Positions 24,853 through 37,295 of a DNA stretch of 64,000 bases are shown one piece after another. This DNA comes from Trichopria drosophilae (Eukaryota; Arthropoda; Insecta; Hymenoptera; Diapriidae). The DNA lies in assembly GCA_030407085.1 (NCBI GenBank), contig CM059585.1, forward strand, positions 92,950,501 to 93,014,500, read 5' to 3'. Every line of letters starts with the position of its first letter. Position 1 is the stretch's first letter. The notes beneath the pieces are model-generated. The model had not been told where the DNA came from. It saw only the letters and a list, made by a program, of their open reading frames with translations, and ran no database searches. A program made the translations under genes and the position numbers.

Positions 24853-25318
24853 GCCTGAGACCAAGAACCTGCCGTTTCGCCGCAGCGTTGAAGAACCGTC
24901 CGTTTCGTGATGAGTTCGAATAACTGGCCATTTTGAACGCTGCTCGAATAACCGGTCATTTCGCGGAAATTTCGAAAAACCGGCCATTTCGATAACTGTT
25001 CGAAAAGCGGCCATCTTGTGAATGACAATAATTTCTGTATATGGGAATTTGATAGTACCACTGCCGTATAGTGGCGTGTCATAATTATATTTATTTCGGA
25101 GAATAACAAACTTGCACATATAATATGTGACATTAAAAATTAATAATGTACGTTATATTGAAATGCAATATCTAACATTATTATTTCTTTCCTGAAGCAT
25201 GTATAACAAAATTTGACTATTACCCATTATATCGAATTTTAATAGTTCATATTTGCGATAACAAATAAATAACAGTTTTTAAACGCTCCGGCGAAACGGC
25301 AGGTTCTTGGACTCAGGC
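24853..25318. mobile_element. 466-bp TIR element with ~28-bp tandem units in the knottin gene's intron
   Basis: The ends are GCCTGAGACCAAGAACCTGC and the complement of GCCTGAGTCCAAGAACCTGC. Just inside the left end lie about five units of roughly 28 bp with the theme GAATAACCGGCCATTTCG. The element lies in the proposed leader intron of the peptide gene (24662-25872). Two overlapping ORFs (24738-25133 and 24817-25119) come from the tandem units and are not genes. Confidence 0.65.
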
Positions 25319-25872
25319 ATAGATATGTTATTCAAAGATAGAATGGTAAATTTTCAAATAAAACTGTTTTTCTTATATATTTGACGAGTTATTTCTGTTC
25401 GAGTTTTGTCAGGCTTTATGGTTATGAATAGAAAATTTTAGACATTACAATTTCTAAAATTTGTTTGTGTTATTTATACAGCAAATTCATCAATTTACGC
25501 TTATTCTTAATACTGTTTTTCGTATGAATATTTGAAATGCATATTCTATACAACATGATGTCCTCATTAATCACAATTCAAATGTAGTTATTGTTTGGTT
25601 TTATTACCTTTAAATGAAGTAATAAAAAACAAAGTTTTCTGCGTTGTTTGGTTGCCACTGGTATATTCAAATTCAAATGTTATTTTATAATATTAAACGA
25701 TTTTTACAGCCGGAATTAAAGAATTTAATATTTGCTTTGTATGTACTTTACACCTTCTACAATTTTGTTTTTGAAATTTTACAATTCAATTTCGAACAAT
25801 GCCTTTGCACAAGAAAACGAAACTATAAGTCATAATTTAATGTGTATATATAAAGTAATGTAAAAACTATAC

Positions 25873-25942
25873 TTGTCTTGTTTTCAGCTGTAACAGGAAA
25901 CAGAAGAATATGCACTGACCAATCCACTGTTGGTTTATATAC
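25873..25942 (-). promoter_or_regulatory. Putative promoter and leader exon of the knottin gene
   Basis: On the minus strand a TATA box (GTATATAAACC, about 25932-25942) is followed by a leader that ends ...GCTGAAAACAAGACAA at 25873 with a GTATAG donor. It matches the block at 19552-19620, which belongs to the dead paralogue. The leader would splice to the acceptor just before the ATG at 24651. Confidence 0.5.
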
Positions 25943-26659
25943 AAATTTCATGTAAAGTATAAACCATAAAACTTCAAATGCTAAATAAATAAATAGATAT
26001 GGGTAATACCCGTCACATGTAAAAGCGATAACCTCAAACCGATGCAACTAAATTATATTCAAACACTTTCAAATGTCACAAATGATACACAATGCACGAC
26101 AAAGAAACAATTACTCAGGAAAGTAATATATCTAGAATTTATTTCTCGCTATTTTAAAAAAGAAAAGATAAAGAATTGCAAAAACATTACGCAACATTTT
26201 GTCTTGTTAAAAACAGTGACATTTGTCCATAATTCAGCAATCAGATATTCAACTCATTTGTGTTTATTTAACGACGGCAATAACATTAGTCTTCGGATAT
26301 TTAGTTGCAAAGTGGATAAGCATTTGAAAGTCGGTGGTAAAAGTATCAGCAGTTAGAAAACTCTTTCCGCATATGCAACACGATTATTGCAGCCTTAATA
26401 TCGTTAGTATGCATGTTTTTTAAATGCCTTGTAGTTGAAAAACATTACATTTTTCTATTCTAATTATTGCAATATTTGCAACGGTATTAACATTATGATC
26501 GAAATTACTTAAATCGACTTCTGTTATAAATACCCAAAACGGGTGCATATGAATGGAATACGCGTGATTTAGTTGTAATTGTGAAATTTCATACAAAATT
26601 TGTGTAAGTATTAGAATTTTAAAGATAACTTGAAACAGCGTCGTTGGAATATTCATTAA

Positions 26660-28281
26660 CCCTTTAACGCCGAGAAGTCCTGAAATTCTACTTCAACTTC
26701 TTTAGTATACAAATTGTACAAATAATTTTTTGTTTTTTTCTAAACTAACGTATCTAGACGTTCTAGAGGTCGCTCTTCTCGATTATCGGGTTTGGAACAT
26801 TTAAAAATAAGTCTTTTCACTAGATTTTTAATGTTTACGACATTTTTCCTCAATGAATCCAAATTTTTTTTAAATTCTGAGCTCCCACCGGCTTCTAATG
26901 CACGTAATCGGTGGACCCGATAGTTGTACTAAAGAGTTGTGGAGGAAAACAATTTTTTTTAAAGCTTGGCACATCCAAAATGGCGGCCGCAATGACAATT
27001 TTTTTTTAAACGTGAAACATTTTTATCTCGGAAACTATAGACTTTAGAGACATTTTTCGCAGAACAAAAATGTCTTAGAATTGGCCAAAGAATATCCTCA
27101 AATTTTGTTAGAATGTTTTGATGCAATTTTTGGTTTTTCAAAAATTCAAGAAATCGAAATTTTGAAACGTCATTTGAAAACTAATTCTAAGTCAAATGTG
27201 TTCTAAAAAAATTTTCTCTAAAGTCTATAGTTTTGGAGGAAAAACATTATTAAACTTTTCTAGATTTCAAGACTGATCATTTTTTCTCTTCAACACTGTA
27301 GACTGTACAGAAACTTCTCTTGATAGGTACGTATCTAGACGTTTTCAGGGTCGCTCTTTTTGGTTTTCGAGTTTAGAAAATTTAATAATTAATCTTTCAA
27401 CTAGATTTTTAATGGTTTTTGTAATAGCATTACATCGTTAGTGTTGAAGTATTTAAGGTTTCCCGATTCTCACCGCGAGGAGGTAGACGAACATTGAGAA
27501 TCATTTTTTTTATGTTTTTTTACTACTACTAACTTATAAACGTTAGCAAGATTATTAATTTGTTTGCTGCTTTATATAAGTCTCACAAAAATATAAAGAA
27601 CACTTGATACAATATTTCCTCGTTCTCACCTTGCACCTCTTATTACTAGAAAAGTTTAATAACTTTTTTCCTCCAAAACTATATACTTTAGAGAAACATT
27701 TTTTAGAACATATTTGATTTAGAATTAGTTAAAGAATACTCTCAAATATTTCAAATTTTTTAAATGACGTTTCAAAATTTCCATTTTTTGAATTTTTGAA
27801 AAACCAAAAATTGCATCAAAACATTCTAACAAAATTTGAGGGTATTCTTTGGCCAATTCTAAGACATTTTTATTCTGAGAAAAATTTCTCTAAAGTCTAT
27901 AGTTTCCGAGATAAAAATGTTTCGCGTTTAAAAAAAAATTGTCATTGCGGCCGCCATTTTGGATGCGCCAAGTTTTAAAAAAAATTGTATTCCTCCACAA
28001 CTCTTTAGTATAACTATCGGGTCCACTGATTACGTGCATTAGAAGCCGGTGGAAGCTCAGAATTTTTAAAAAATTTGGAATCATGGAGGAAAAATGTCGT
28101 AAAAAACATTAAAAATCTTGTGAAAAGACTTATTTTTAAATGTTCTAAACCCGATAATCGAGAAGAGTGACCTCTAAAACGTCCAGATACGTTAGTTTCG
28201 AAAAAAAGCAAAAAATTATTTGTACAATTTATATACTTAAGAAGTTGAAGTAGAATTTCAGGACTTCTCGGCGTTAAAGGG
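26660..28281. mobile_element. 1.6-kb piggyBac-like palindrome, TTAA-flanked
   Basis: It starts CCCTTTAACGCCGAGAAGTC at 26660 and ends with the complement at 28281, flanked by TTAA on both sides. TTAA followed by CCCTTT is the hallmark of piggyBac termini. The arms of about 600 bp meet around 27.3-27.6 kb, where a second copy of a subterminal segment (TACGTATCTAGACGTTTTC) is present. No transposase. ORFs inside are mirror artefacts. Confidence 0.85.
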
Positions 28282-29599
28282 TTAATCTTCAAAATAATGA
28301 GAATCATAACAAAAATCATAACATTGAATCGTAACAAAAATTTTGAAAATGACCTACGTAACATCTTTGGTCATGCATCAGTATTCGTCAACATTTGTCA
28401 TCATCTGGTCAAAAATAGTTCGATGTTATTCAGTATCGTCCATGTACTCTAATAACATATCATTCTGCCTGTGTCATCATTAGACAATATGCACGATTAT
28501 CTGACAACTTCTTAATTCAGCAAATATAATTTGATAGAATTGTTTCAGACAATTTTCTTAATTAATTCCACATTTCAGTCAAACTTCTTGTATTAATTTA
28601 AGTATTACTTTTTCCAGTGAACAATTGATGGAAAAGTTCAAATGACCAAATGCACAATTGGTCAAATTCATACTTGATCGAAAAAAATTCTAAAAGTTAA
28701 AAGTTCTATGATAATTGTATTACTAACACCCCTACCGAAAAGATGAAATGGTAGTACTTCAAACCTGGCCTTCTAATTACACATTTAAGATATCTCGATC
28801 GAAAACCGAAATCAATCAGAATCATTTCTAATTGAAATATGTTATAACCATTTTTCTTCGCTCAGGCGAACATCGAGAATGGGTTATCGACTTAATTTTG
28901 CCCGAAAATAAAATTTGACTTGTCAATTTTACCAGGGGGCTTATGGGAAACTGCCTATACTTATTATATAATCCTTAATATGCCTGTAGTAATCCATTAG
29001 AAATTAATAAAAATCGAGATTGTATGATTAATTACATTATCACGATTCGAAATATGCATTGAAAATATGACATTATCTGCAATTCTCATGAAAGATTTCA
29101 TGTCAAAGTTAACGGTTATACGAATTTTCAACAAATACGCAGATATAATTGTTATTAATTTAATGTTTCATGAGCGAAAATTGTTTTAATTTTGCTAATA
29201 GTAATTGTGTTTCTGTATTAGACGCATTTTAAGTAAATTTACTTCAAAAAAACATGAAAATATAAACACAAATTAGGTGCTATCTATTTCACCCATGAAT
29301 TTCCGGTCCTGCACGATCGAGCCTCGAGGCTTTAAAAATTTTTAAAGTTAAAACTTTTAAAATTTCCCTCCTTTTTATCTTGCTCTCTTGCAACTAAGTT
29401 CTGTTTGTCATTCATTTATTTTTCGCTAAAAAAATACACGTCGAATTGTAGAAATGAGAAAAAAATGGAGAAAAGAATTTTTATATATCAACGAAGAATA
29501 TTGTATCTTCATTAAAAAAAAAGTGTCAAAAATAAAATTAGTGAAAAGAAAAGTTACCGTCATAACAGGAGTGGTGAGGACGAAATATAATAAGGTTAT
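28282..29599. other. Non-coding stretch without a recognised gene
   Basis: AT-rich with many stops in all frames. I see no coding exon, RNA gene or clear repeat boundary here. Confidence 0.5.
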
Positions 29600-30449
29600 C
29601 CATGGTATAAAAAGGGAGCATTTTTGGCTGGTTTATGCCTAATCTTGTTGGTTTCTGCAGTTTTTGACCAACATTTCTAGCTGGTTTTCCTGTGGTAATG
29701 TAACGCCCATTTGCCCAGAATCTAGCCATTTTTTATGGCCAAAAACTCTACGAGATTATGCTCGATAATTGACTAGTTTATGTATATATTTTTAATCCAA
29801 ACTGTGTAGGTTATTATTGAGGTTAGATCGTTTTAATATATGCCCATTTCATTGCTAGTTTCTAGCCATAAATATGGTAAATGAAGACCATATTTTTTAG
29901 GCAGTTAAACTGGGCAAAATCTAGATAGGTTGATGCTACACGGAAACATAAGTTCAGCTGGTTTCTAAGACGTAAATGCAGTTACTGCATGTATCAACCA
30001 GCAACGCCACCTTCCGCTCGTTTAGTATTATCGGACCCGCAGTTTCTGCGGGTCTTACTTTATCAGTATCTGTAAACATAACCTCGCGTATCGCGAGGTG
30101 TCAGTATCGCGCTTGATCCGTCAGTTTTAAACTTAATTACTGTTGATGACGTTTTTTTCACCGCAGAAACTGCATGGATAGGATGGCTGCCATGTACCGG
30201 GCGGGTTCCCGCGTTTCCCTCAGTGGTGCCCAACTTATTACAATAGTATTCGACACCGGTTACGTTCGCGTGTCGATGTATTGCGGAATTGGGGGAACTT
30301 ATGTTTCCGTGTAGTCTGGTGTAAAATGGGCATTAACTGGCAATTTGTCAACCAATTTCTTGCCAGAAGTTAGGAAGCAAGTTTTGGGCAATAAAATTGG
30401 CTGGTTTCTGGGTTGTGCCCATAAAAACTGTTCAGATTTTCTACCAGGG
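29600..30449. mobile_element. TIR element, interrupted; related copy at 61990
   Basis: The left end CCATGGTATAAAAAGGGAGC and the right end TTTTCTACCAGGGA are inverted versions of a CCTGGTAGAAAA terminus. The first 170 bp match 61990-62170 closely. A second element (29939-30311) is inserted in it. No transposase. Confidence 0.65.
29939..30311. mobile_element. 373-bp TA-flanked MITE nested in the element at 29600
   Basis: The ends are CACGGAAACATAAGTTC and its exact complement, flanked by TA (29937-29938 and 30312-30313). The interior is GC-richer than the surroundings and contains short inverted words (GACCCGCAGAAACTGCGGGTC-like). Confidence 0.8.
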
Positions 30450-33400
30450 ATGAAATGTATCATAATTTTTTTGTTAATAATAAGGGCCATTCACGCCAGA
30501 GCTTCTGCATGAAGTGTAATAACTCAAAGCCGTTATCCGATACGTACTGCGTGAAGCTAGACAAACTTATTTTTAAAAGAAAATACGGAACCATCAAAGT
30601 TTGTATATAGGTAATATAATGCACATTATCTTGATACTCGTTATATGTCATATCGTCTCCGTTATCGGAACGAATCTGTTATAAAAATAACTAAAAAAAT
30701 ATATATAAAATGCAATGTGGCGAATGTCATGGCCGAACACTCTATTGATCATGTTTACAGCCAATTAGGAATGAATAATGAAATAACAGTGCAAGCTGTT
30801 GCGAAACTATTATCTTTCGTTATTTTTAAGTTAAACGAAGTTGTCTTGGGTTGTTGAAAATCAAGCGTTGATGCGTTCATGCTGGAGAATACATGAGGAC
30901 ATATGAAGTTATGTTCGGGCGCTAATGCGAATAATTAATTATCCTGGCCTTATTGCATCAACTGCGCTTACAGGAGCCTCCACTTGAAGAAGCGCCTCGT
31001 AACTTCGATTAATTAATTTTGATGTCACGGTTTTCACAACCCGAAAGGGTTTATATCGTCCCCGTTATCGGAACGAATCGCCTTGCATCGATTCCTGCGG
31101 TGCATACATACGTACTCGTATACACGGTGCGTTGGTTGCAGATTGAGAAAAGGTCTACAGAGAGTTCATTCCGGCATGGTTGCGCCTCTGTAGAATTTTG
31201 CTCGTCTCTTAACGAGATGGTAATTGGGATGCTTGCGCTGCAGAACAATAGTCTTTCCGGGTCGCAAGCTGCGCGGAAAAAAGAAGCAAACTGACGTGAT
31301 ATTCGTGGCGGAATGCAAAAAGGACGTAGTCCGTCTAAAAATCACAGCGCCGGCTACTGCTTAAGACTTCTTTCATGGATATTTTAAATATAAATAAGTC
31401 TCGAATTCAAATTTGGTTGGAATTCTAAGGAAAATTAATTAGAAAAGTTCAGCTGCTTCTAATTTGAATGATTTCCAAGAGGTGATAATCTAAATTTGAT
31501 AATTATAAATATGTGACACACGTCTTAGACGAGCAAATCACGATATTTTTTAGGTAACCCATGACCTGATTATGATTGGATCATTTGTATTCACATTCGA
31601 ACAGAAATCGATCTTAATAAGTACTCTTTCAAACATTCCAACATCCAATTCATACTTGACCCATGTATTAAAGCCTGGAACTTGGAGCCAAGTTTTCTTT
31701 TCGAGGGCACTTAATTAAACATCTCTAATAGTAATAATATGAAAATCATTCAAATATTGTTAAAATTAATTTAAAGTTCCTTAGTTTGTTCTTGGACGTA
31801 ACAAGATACTAACGGAATTGAAACACAAATTATAGAGACAAATTACCGTGTTGAATTTTATCTTGATGCATAGAACATCACAAAAGGTAATTTCCGAAAA
31901 TTCATTGTCATAGGAAATAGAATCAATGCCTTTCAAAACGTCGCTATGTAACTAAAAGCGTCGACATTTATACCCTTGAGGAAAACGATTAATCAGCAAT
32001 TTGACAAACCGAACATGTTTATTGAGATCGCGCATGGGCATTCGTGGAAAGTGCATTATTATCTTCATTTATACCTGTGCATAACATCCTCGATAGCCAT
32101 TTCAAAATTTTGTATCTTTGGTTGCCTCTAATTCGCAATAACTGCGTTTTTCTAGAGCACTAAATTGTAGTAGCAACAAACAATTTATCTTATACTATAA
32201 CTCTATTGATTTTGTTTCCTGTCGAGATATTTTTGTTCCAAAACATAATATATGTAATTATATTTAGTTTAAATTGATTATTATTGTTTTTGCTATTATT
32301 TAATAAAATTATGGGGAATATTGTGGACATTCAACATGAGCTCATGTTGAACCATTTCCTGTTTTTATCTGCAATTTGCATTTAGTATTCGTGCATATAA
32401 CAAATAATTTATAATTATATAGAATCATAAATTACGAAATAAAAACATTTGAGAATACCAAATCGATATCAAGATTATAATTCTGGGTGACCTATTCAGT
32501 ACAAATGCATTAATCAATTTTCTTAGTCTTTGTTGAAGAACTTGATCATTAAAGAATTTATGTATATTTAATACTATAGTAATCAATCTAAATTAGTTCT
32601 GGACAACAATCGAACGTTAAATATATAGCAGATTTAGGAATAGATAAGAAGGAAAGAAATATTGTTGTTTTCGAAAATTGTAAATTATAAAAGGAAGTGA
32701 AGATAAGGATGGTTACGTATAGACGTATAGGTTAAGAGGGGAAAAAGGAGTATGGTGTCTCTAAACTTGATCGTTAAATCATGCACTTAAACATTTACGA
32801 ATATTAATTTAACCTATTTAGAACAATTAGAAGAATTAAATATAAAATGAATAATTAAATATTAGCGATTGCATTATTTCATTGAAAGCGTTAATTATTC
32901 TGAACTAAATAAATAAAACATTGTTTTTCAATAATAAAATAATGCTCGTATACGCAGATATAAATTTTAAATCGAAATAGATGCAGGTGCATACTTTGGA
33001 AACTATAATTCTAAAATAGTTTTAATACTATTTCTTACATTTTTTTGAAAGCATCAATTAATATACTAGTAATAGTCCATTCCTGGTCATAAAGCCAAAG
33101 TGAGGCAAAGCCTTACTAAGTCTATCATTTTTGAACAGGTTAGAACATGCACGCCCTACGTCTGGTATACGTAGGAATGGTCATCATGTCCGACTATCGT
33201 GTACGACGCTTGACGACGAATGGTCGGATACGCATGTGCAACGTATACGTAATATAGACGCATCGTTAGCAGACGTTTATTGGACGCTGTAGCTTGAATA
33301 GAGTACGTATACGGGCACTTTATTGTACTAGTACGTTTTAGGCTCTTTATTGCACTCTTTTCATCGTGTACTATAAAGCGCTACTTAGTGCCCGCAAATC

Positions 33401-34304
33401 GTGTACGATGAAACGCGGAAATCGTACGGAGTTACATAAAAATATTATTCATTACATATAACCTCAATATATCTTATATCTTAAGAAATGGCTGTTCTTA
33501 ATGACTGTTAAAAAAAAGAAATATTTGTTTACTAGGTAAAGTTATTATTACATTTTTAAATTTGTTATATTTTACATTTTATGTTTTATAAGTTTACATC
33601 TCCACAATGGAACACCTTTATTAAAATACTGATCTTACGAACTGGAACACACGTCATGTTCGATCTCGATGTTAAGAATTATTAAGTGATTTCTGCATTG
33701 GATAAAGTGATTAATTTTTCTTCAATTTGTCTCGAAGGACATTTGAATATTACGCATTCGCAACTCTCTAAATCCTGTCAGCCTTCAAGGATGTCATTCT
33801 CCTCGATCTATTTCAAATTTAATCGCTGAAATTGTCATTCGGTTTACAAAATGACTGGAACGAATTATCACGGCTCGATAAACCAAGAAATGCAAATAGC
33901 ATCTCGCTTCCTTTGAAGCGTTGGCGACTTTTTTTGCGCCCCACCCAGGATACGAATCTCAGATGAAGCCATAAATTCAATTTATCTCTCTCACTCTCGT
34001 ACTCTTCCATTTTCTGAATTCTGCATGACTTTGTCTTTGTCTCTCCCCGCGAGAAAGCTGCGCTCTCGACGCGATGCGAAAAAATCTCCATAAATATTCA
34101 TTCGGCAGTCCGGGTTCTTCAAGAGACGAAGGGGCTGTGAAAAAAGGGGGACGCGCGACTTAAAAGGACCAGCTCAGATAGCCCGAATAAATACGCTGCT
34201 AACGGGCAATACGCGCTGTTAACGGACCTAGACAATATGCAGACATTTCCTTTGTAACTCAACATTTAATGTTCACAAAATATTGTATACAACTATATAC
34301 AGGG
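30450..34304. other. Unassigned stretch, no supported gene
   Basis: I find no exon I can name. A 25-bp phrase (CCGTTATCGGAACGAATC core) occurs twice, at about 30658 and 31059. The stretch 33130-33430 is less AT-rich, with recurring TCGTGTACGA words that look like old repeat DNA. The 90-codon minus-strand ORF at 33819-34091 has no recognisable domain. Confidence 0.4.
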
Positions 34305-35156
34305 GAAGATGGTGCGAAGCGACGAACGGGGCGAAGTGACGAATCTCAAATATATCCATTATGATCGTACTGATTGTAAAATATCACATGTGGTTTCTAT
34401 GTTTGCATCATTTTACAGATTTCCAGAAATAATATTTCATTTTTGGTTCGTTCTCTTATACCTACCTTTGGGAGCGAGAAATGTAATTTTTACACAAAAT
34501 TTTGAAGTCATTTTCCTGTACTTTTGTACAATGGATCAATATCGTCATTTTGGCAGTTTAATCATCACTATTTATATGATTACTCTAAAAGTATATTTTT
34601 TGGACTTATTTATAATAAATGAATTGTTCCTTTTTTATGTGTTCATAATGAGGTATCGTACCTGGAAGTCCAAATGATACTTTGGGGCGAAGCGGCGAAA
34701 TTTTTCTTTTTTCCGTGATCATTTTTTAATTTAGAATTGACTTTTGATGAACGCATTGAGTAACTAAAGGTAAAGGTAAAATAGGTGATCCCGATATAAT
34801 AGGAGTATTCAAAGCTTGCTGCTGTTGGAAACTTTGATATATCTGAACAGGTTCATTCCGCCGTCGCAGAAATTTTATTTTTATTAACAAAACAAGATAA
34901 AATTAGAAGATTGTGACTTGCACTTAAATTTATGATAGTCGTCTCAGAGACTTCTGTAAATAAGGATTTGCCACTTCACCCCGGTATCGCCGTTTCGCCC
35001 CGTGTTTTTTATGTTTTTTAAATTGGCCATAGCTGACCATCTGTAAACAATATGCCGTAAATTATCTATCAAATGATACTTTCCATCATCCTAAATACGA
35101 ACTTGGAGATATATGATACCGGAAAAAATCCTCGCGGTTTCGTCCCGCCTTCCCCT
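34305..35156. repeat. Degenerate inverted-repeat element with GGGGCGAAG words
   Basis: The left end GGGGAAGATGGTGCGAAGCG and the right end (complement GGGGAAGGCGGGACGAAACC) are diverged inverted copies. The word GGGGCGAAG(T/C)G recurs inside in both orientations (about 34329, 34684, 34996). The 122-codon ORF at 34309-34677 starts in the repeat and has no family resemblance. Confidence 0.5.
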
Positions 35157-35338
35157 ATATCATAATAATAAAATATTTCAGAATGAATCATCAAATCAAT
35201 TGTAGGGAATTCTTTAAAGTAAAGTAGTTAAATAATATACAATGGCGTAAATCGATGAAAAATTCTAAATGTATTTGGTTCAAATGAGTCTAAGCCAATA
35301 TTTGGCAATGTTCGATAACTACCAGTATATTTACAAAA

Positions 35339-35546
35339 CTTGACAGCTCTGTCTATAAGAGATTAAAATTAACAACCAAATAAAATTTTTAGATGTGCTA
35401 ATTATTAGGAAAGAAAATGGCTTTATTCACACAGATTGGGCTCCAGAGAGTCCTGGTCTGATAGATATCTTCATTTTACATCTAACCACCCACTACAATA
35501 TAAAAGAAGTGTGGTATATGGTCTTATAGACAGAGCTGTCAAGTTA
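35339..35546. repeat. Inverted duplication around the Penelope-like fragment
   Basis: CTTGACAGCTCTGTCTATAA at 35339-35360 reappears inverted at 35523-35546, where it forms part of the RT-like coding sequence. The first copy therefore looks like a flipped duplicate of coding DNA. Confidence 0.65.
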
Positions 35547-35805
35547 TCTGAAATTAGATTTAGAAACAAAAATCTTAAAATTGTACGCTAGACCTTACAA
35601 AAAAAATGGCTACCCTATACAGTTTATTAATGAACGTATAAGCAATAAAATACATGAATTTTGTAATACGTTAGATAAAATAGATAATCATAATGGTAAT
35701 ACGATCGTTAGGAAAACTACATCAATTCCATATGTAAGAGGTATCACGGAAAAAATTCAAAAAAGATTAAAACTAGAGAATATAAGATTGGTATTAAAAC
35801 CTATA
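35380..35805 (+). pseudogene. Penelope-like reverse transcriptase fragment, frame-shifted
   Basis: Three successive frames together give the C-terminal part of a reverse transcriptase: KFLDVLIIRKENGFIHTDW, then DRYLHFTSNHPLQYKRSVVY and GLIDRAVKLS, then NGYPIQFINERI and IPYVRGITEKIQ. The order matches what I recall of the RT thumb region of Penelope-like elements, ahead of any GIY-YIG domain. At least two frame shifts (about 35445 and 35585) make it non-functional. The 89-codon ORF at 35581-35850 is the last piece. Confidence 0.65.
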
Positions 35806-36078
35806 CAGGGTCATCGAAAAGTATCGGACCCCCCTAATGTCTTCAGTTAGAATGCACTTAGGAGAAAATGTCCAATAGCAAAGTTGTATGGTTTCAAGCG
35901 GGGAGTAAAATGATGGCCTTGACTTTGACCTTGACCATATCCTTCAAGGTCATTTCAAGGTCAATCTTATTTTTTTAAATAGAACCCCCTACATTTTATT
36001 GCATATTCTTATAGCTTATTTCGAGAGCTTTCCAAAACACTGTAATAAAATATTTTTTTGTTAAGTACTTTTTGAGTA

Positions 36079-36081
<3 letters not shown>

Positions 36082-36115
<34 letters not shown>
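36082..36115. repeat. (CT)n microsatellite
   Basis: A run of about 34 bases of alternating C and T, uninterrupted. Confidence 0.95.
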
Positions 36116-36117
<2 letters not shown>

Positions 36118-36118
<1 letters not shown>

Positions 36119-37295
36119 GAGATAAAATGTTGTACCATACATTTTTTTTTTAAATTGAAAATTTTTGGACTTTTTTTTTTTAAATTCGTTACTATTTCGT
36201 GTTTTTGTTTTAAGAAAAGTTATGAAATAGAAGTTATTTTCGTAGCCCCCGATTACAAATTCGAAGTCGGAATTCTGACATTCAAAACAGTGGATTCAGT
36301 ATGGCGGACGTATAGTAAAACAATCATTGGGTTTTCGTATTCTATGTCCAATAAATTATGCGGATTTAAGTAATAAACCGCACACTGTATATTTTTAGAA
36401 TAAGTAATACAATTGATTTTTACAATAAGTAATACAATGCTGAAAATTGCACAGTAAAATATTTGACAGTGTTCATTGCGTTATTTTGGACTAGTGTAAC
36501 CAATCACATTTCATTTAGAAAATACATTCTAATTTAGGTTGAACTTGTTCATTTTTAGGGAAGAATTTTTTGATAAAGTAATTATAGTAATTGTTTCTCG
36601 CAGAAAATTAGTTGGTAAATTCTACAAACAAAACTGTTGATCCCACAATTGATTCAACAGAAAGTGACATAAGAAAAAATGTCTGCTATTCTTACAGAAT
36701 TTTTCTGTAAATTTAATAGAAGTATCTTTTAATTTAACAGAATTATCTGTAAATTTAATGGGTTATTCTGCTGTTTTTGTGTAAAAATGTCTGTTGTCCT
36801 CCACTTATTAAATACACAGACAATTTTTCTGCGAGTTCCTATTCTTAACAGTGAACTTGGTCAGAGCTTAATCTGCTCTTAGCGTTACCCGCCGAGCGCG
36901 GACCGCACGCCCCGCCGCCAGGCCGGCAAAACTTCAAAAATCATTTTCTCGTAAACGAAGCAAAACACGTCTTTCAAATTTTTTTGTAGTATGCAATAAG
37001 GTTCAAAGTTTATGAAAATATTTTGTTTTGATTTTTCGGTGGTGTTCTTCGTAGTTTAAAAATGCATTCAAAAATATATTGTTAAATAAACAATGTTTTT
37101 GGCATTGAGTAAAATTTCATTTTAAACTATAGGCATTCTCTCACAACTTCTATTTTATAACTTTTATTAAAACAAAAACACGAAATAGTAACGAATTTAA
37201 AAAAAAAAAGTCCCAAAATTTTTAGTTGTGTATAACTCGAAGAATTTTCAATTTAAAAAATAAATGTTTGGTACAATATTTTATCTCATTGAGAT
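36118..37295. repeat. Large inverted repeat, arms ~150 bp
   Basis: The left arm (about 36118-36235) and right arm (about 37145-37295) are inverted copies, sharing GAGATAAAATGTTGTACC-like ends and an AACACGAAATAGTAACGAAT core. A smaller element (36597-36835) is nested within. There is no coding frame of interest. Confidence 0.6.
36597..36835. mobile_element. 239-bp MITE-like element
   Basis: The ends are CTCGCAGAAAATT and its complement AATTTTTCTGCGAG. The interior has repeated ACAGAAT words in both orientations. Target duplication unclear. Confidence 0.5.

Noticed and set aside
24738..25133. 131- and 100-codon ORFs in the knottin intron
   Set aside because: Both are driven by the 28-bp tandem units of the nested element, and they overlap in different frames.
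34309..34677. 122-codon ORF with hydrophobic stretches
   Set aside because: It starts in a degenerate terminal repeat, has no family resemblance and is dominated by Phe/Leu/Ile from T-rich DNA.
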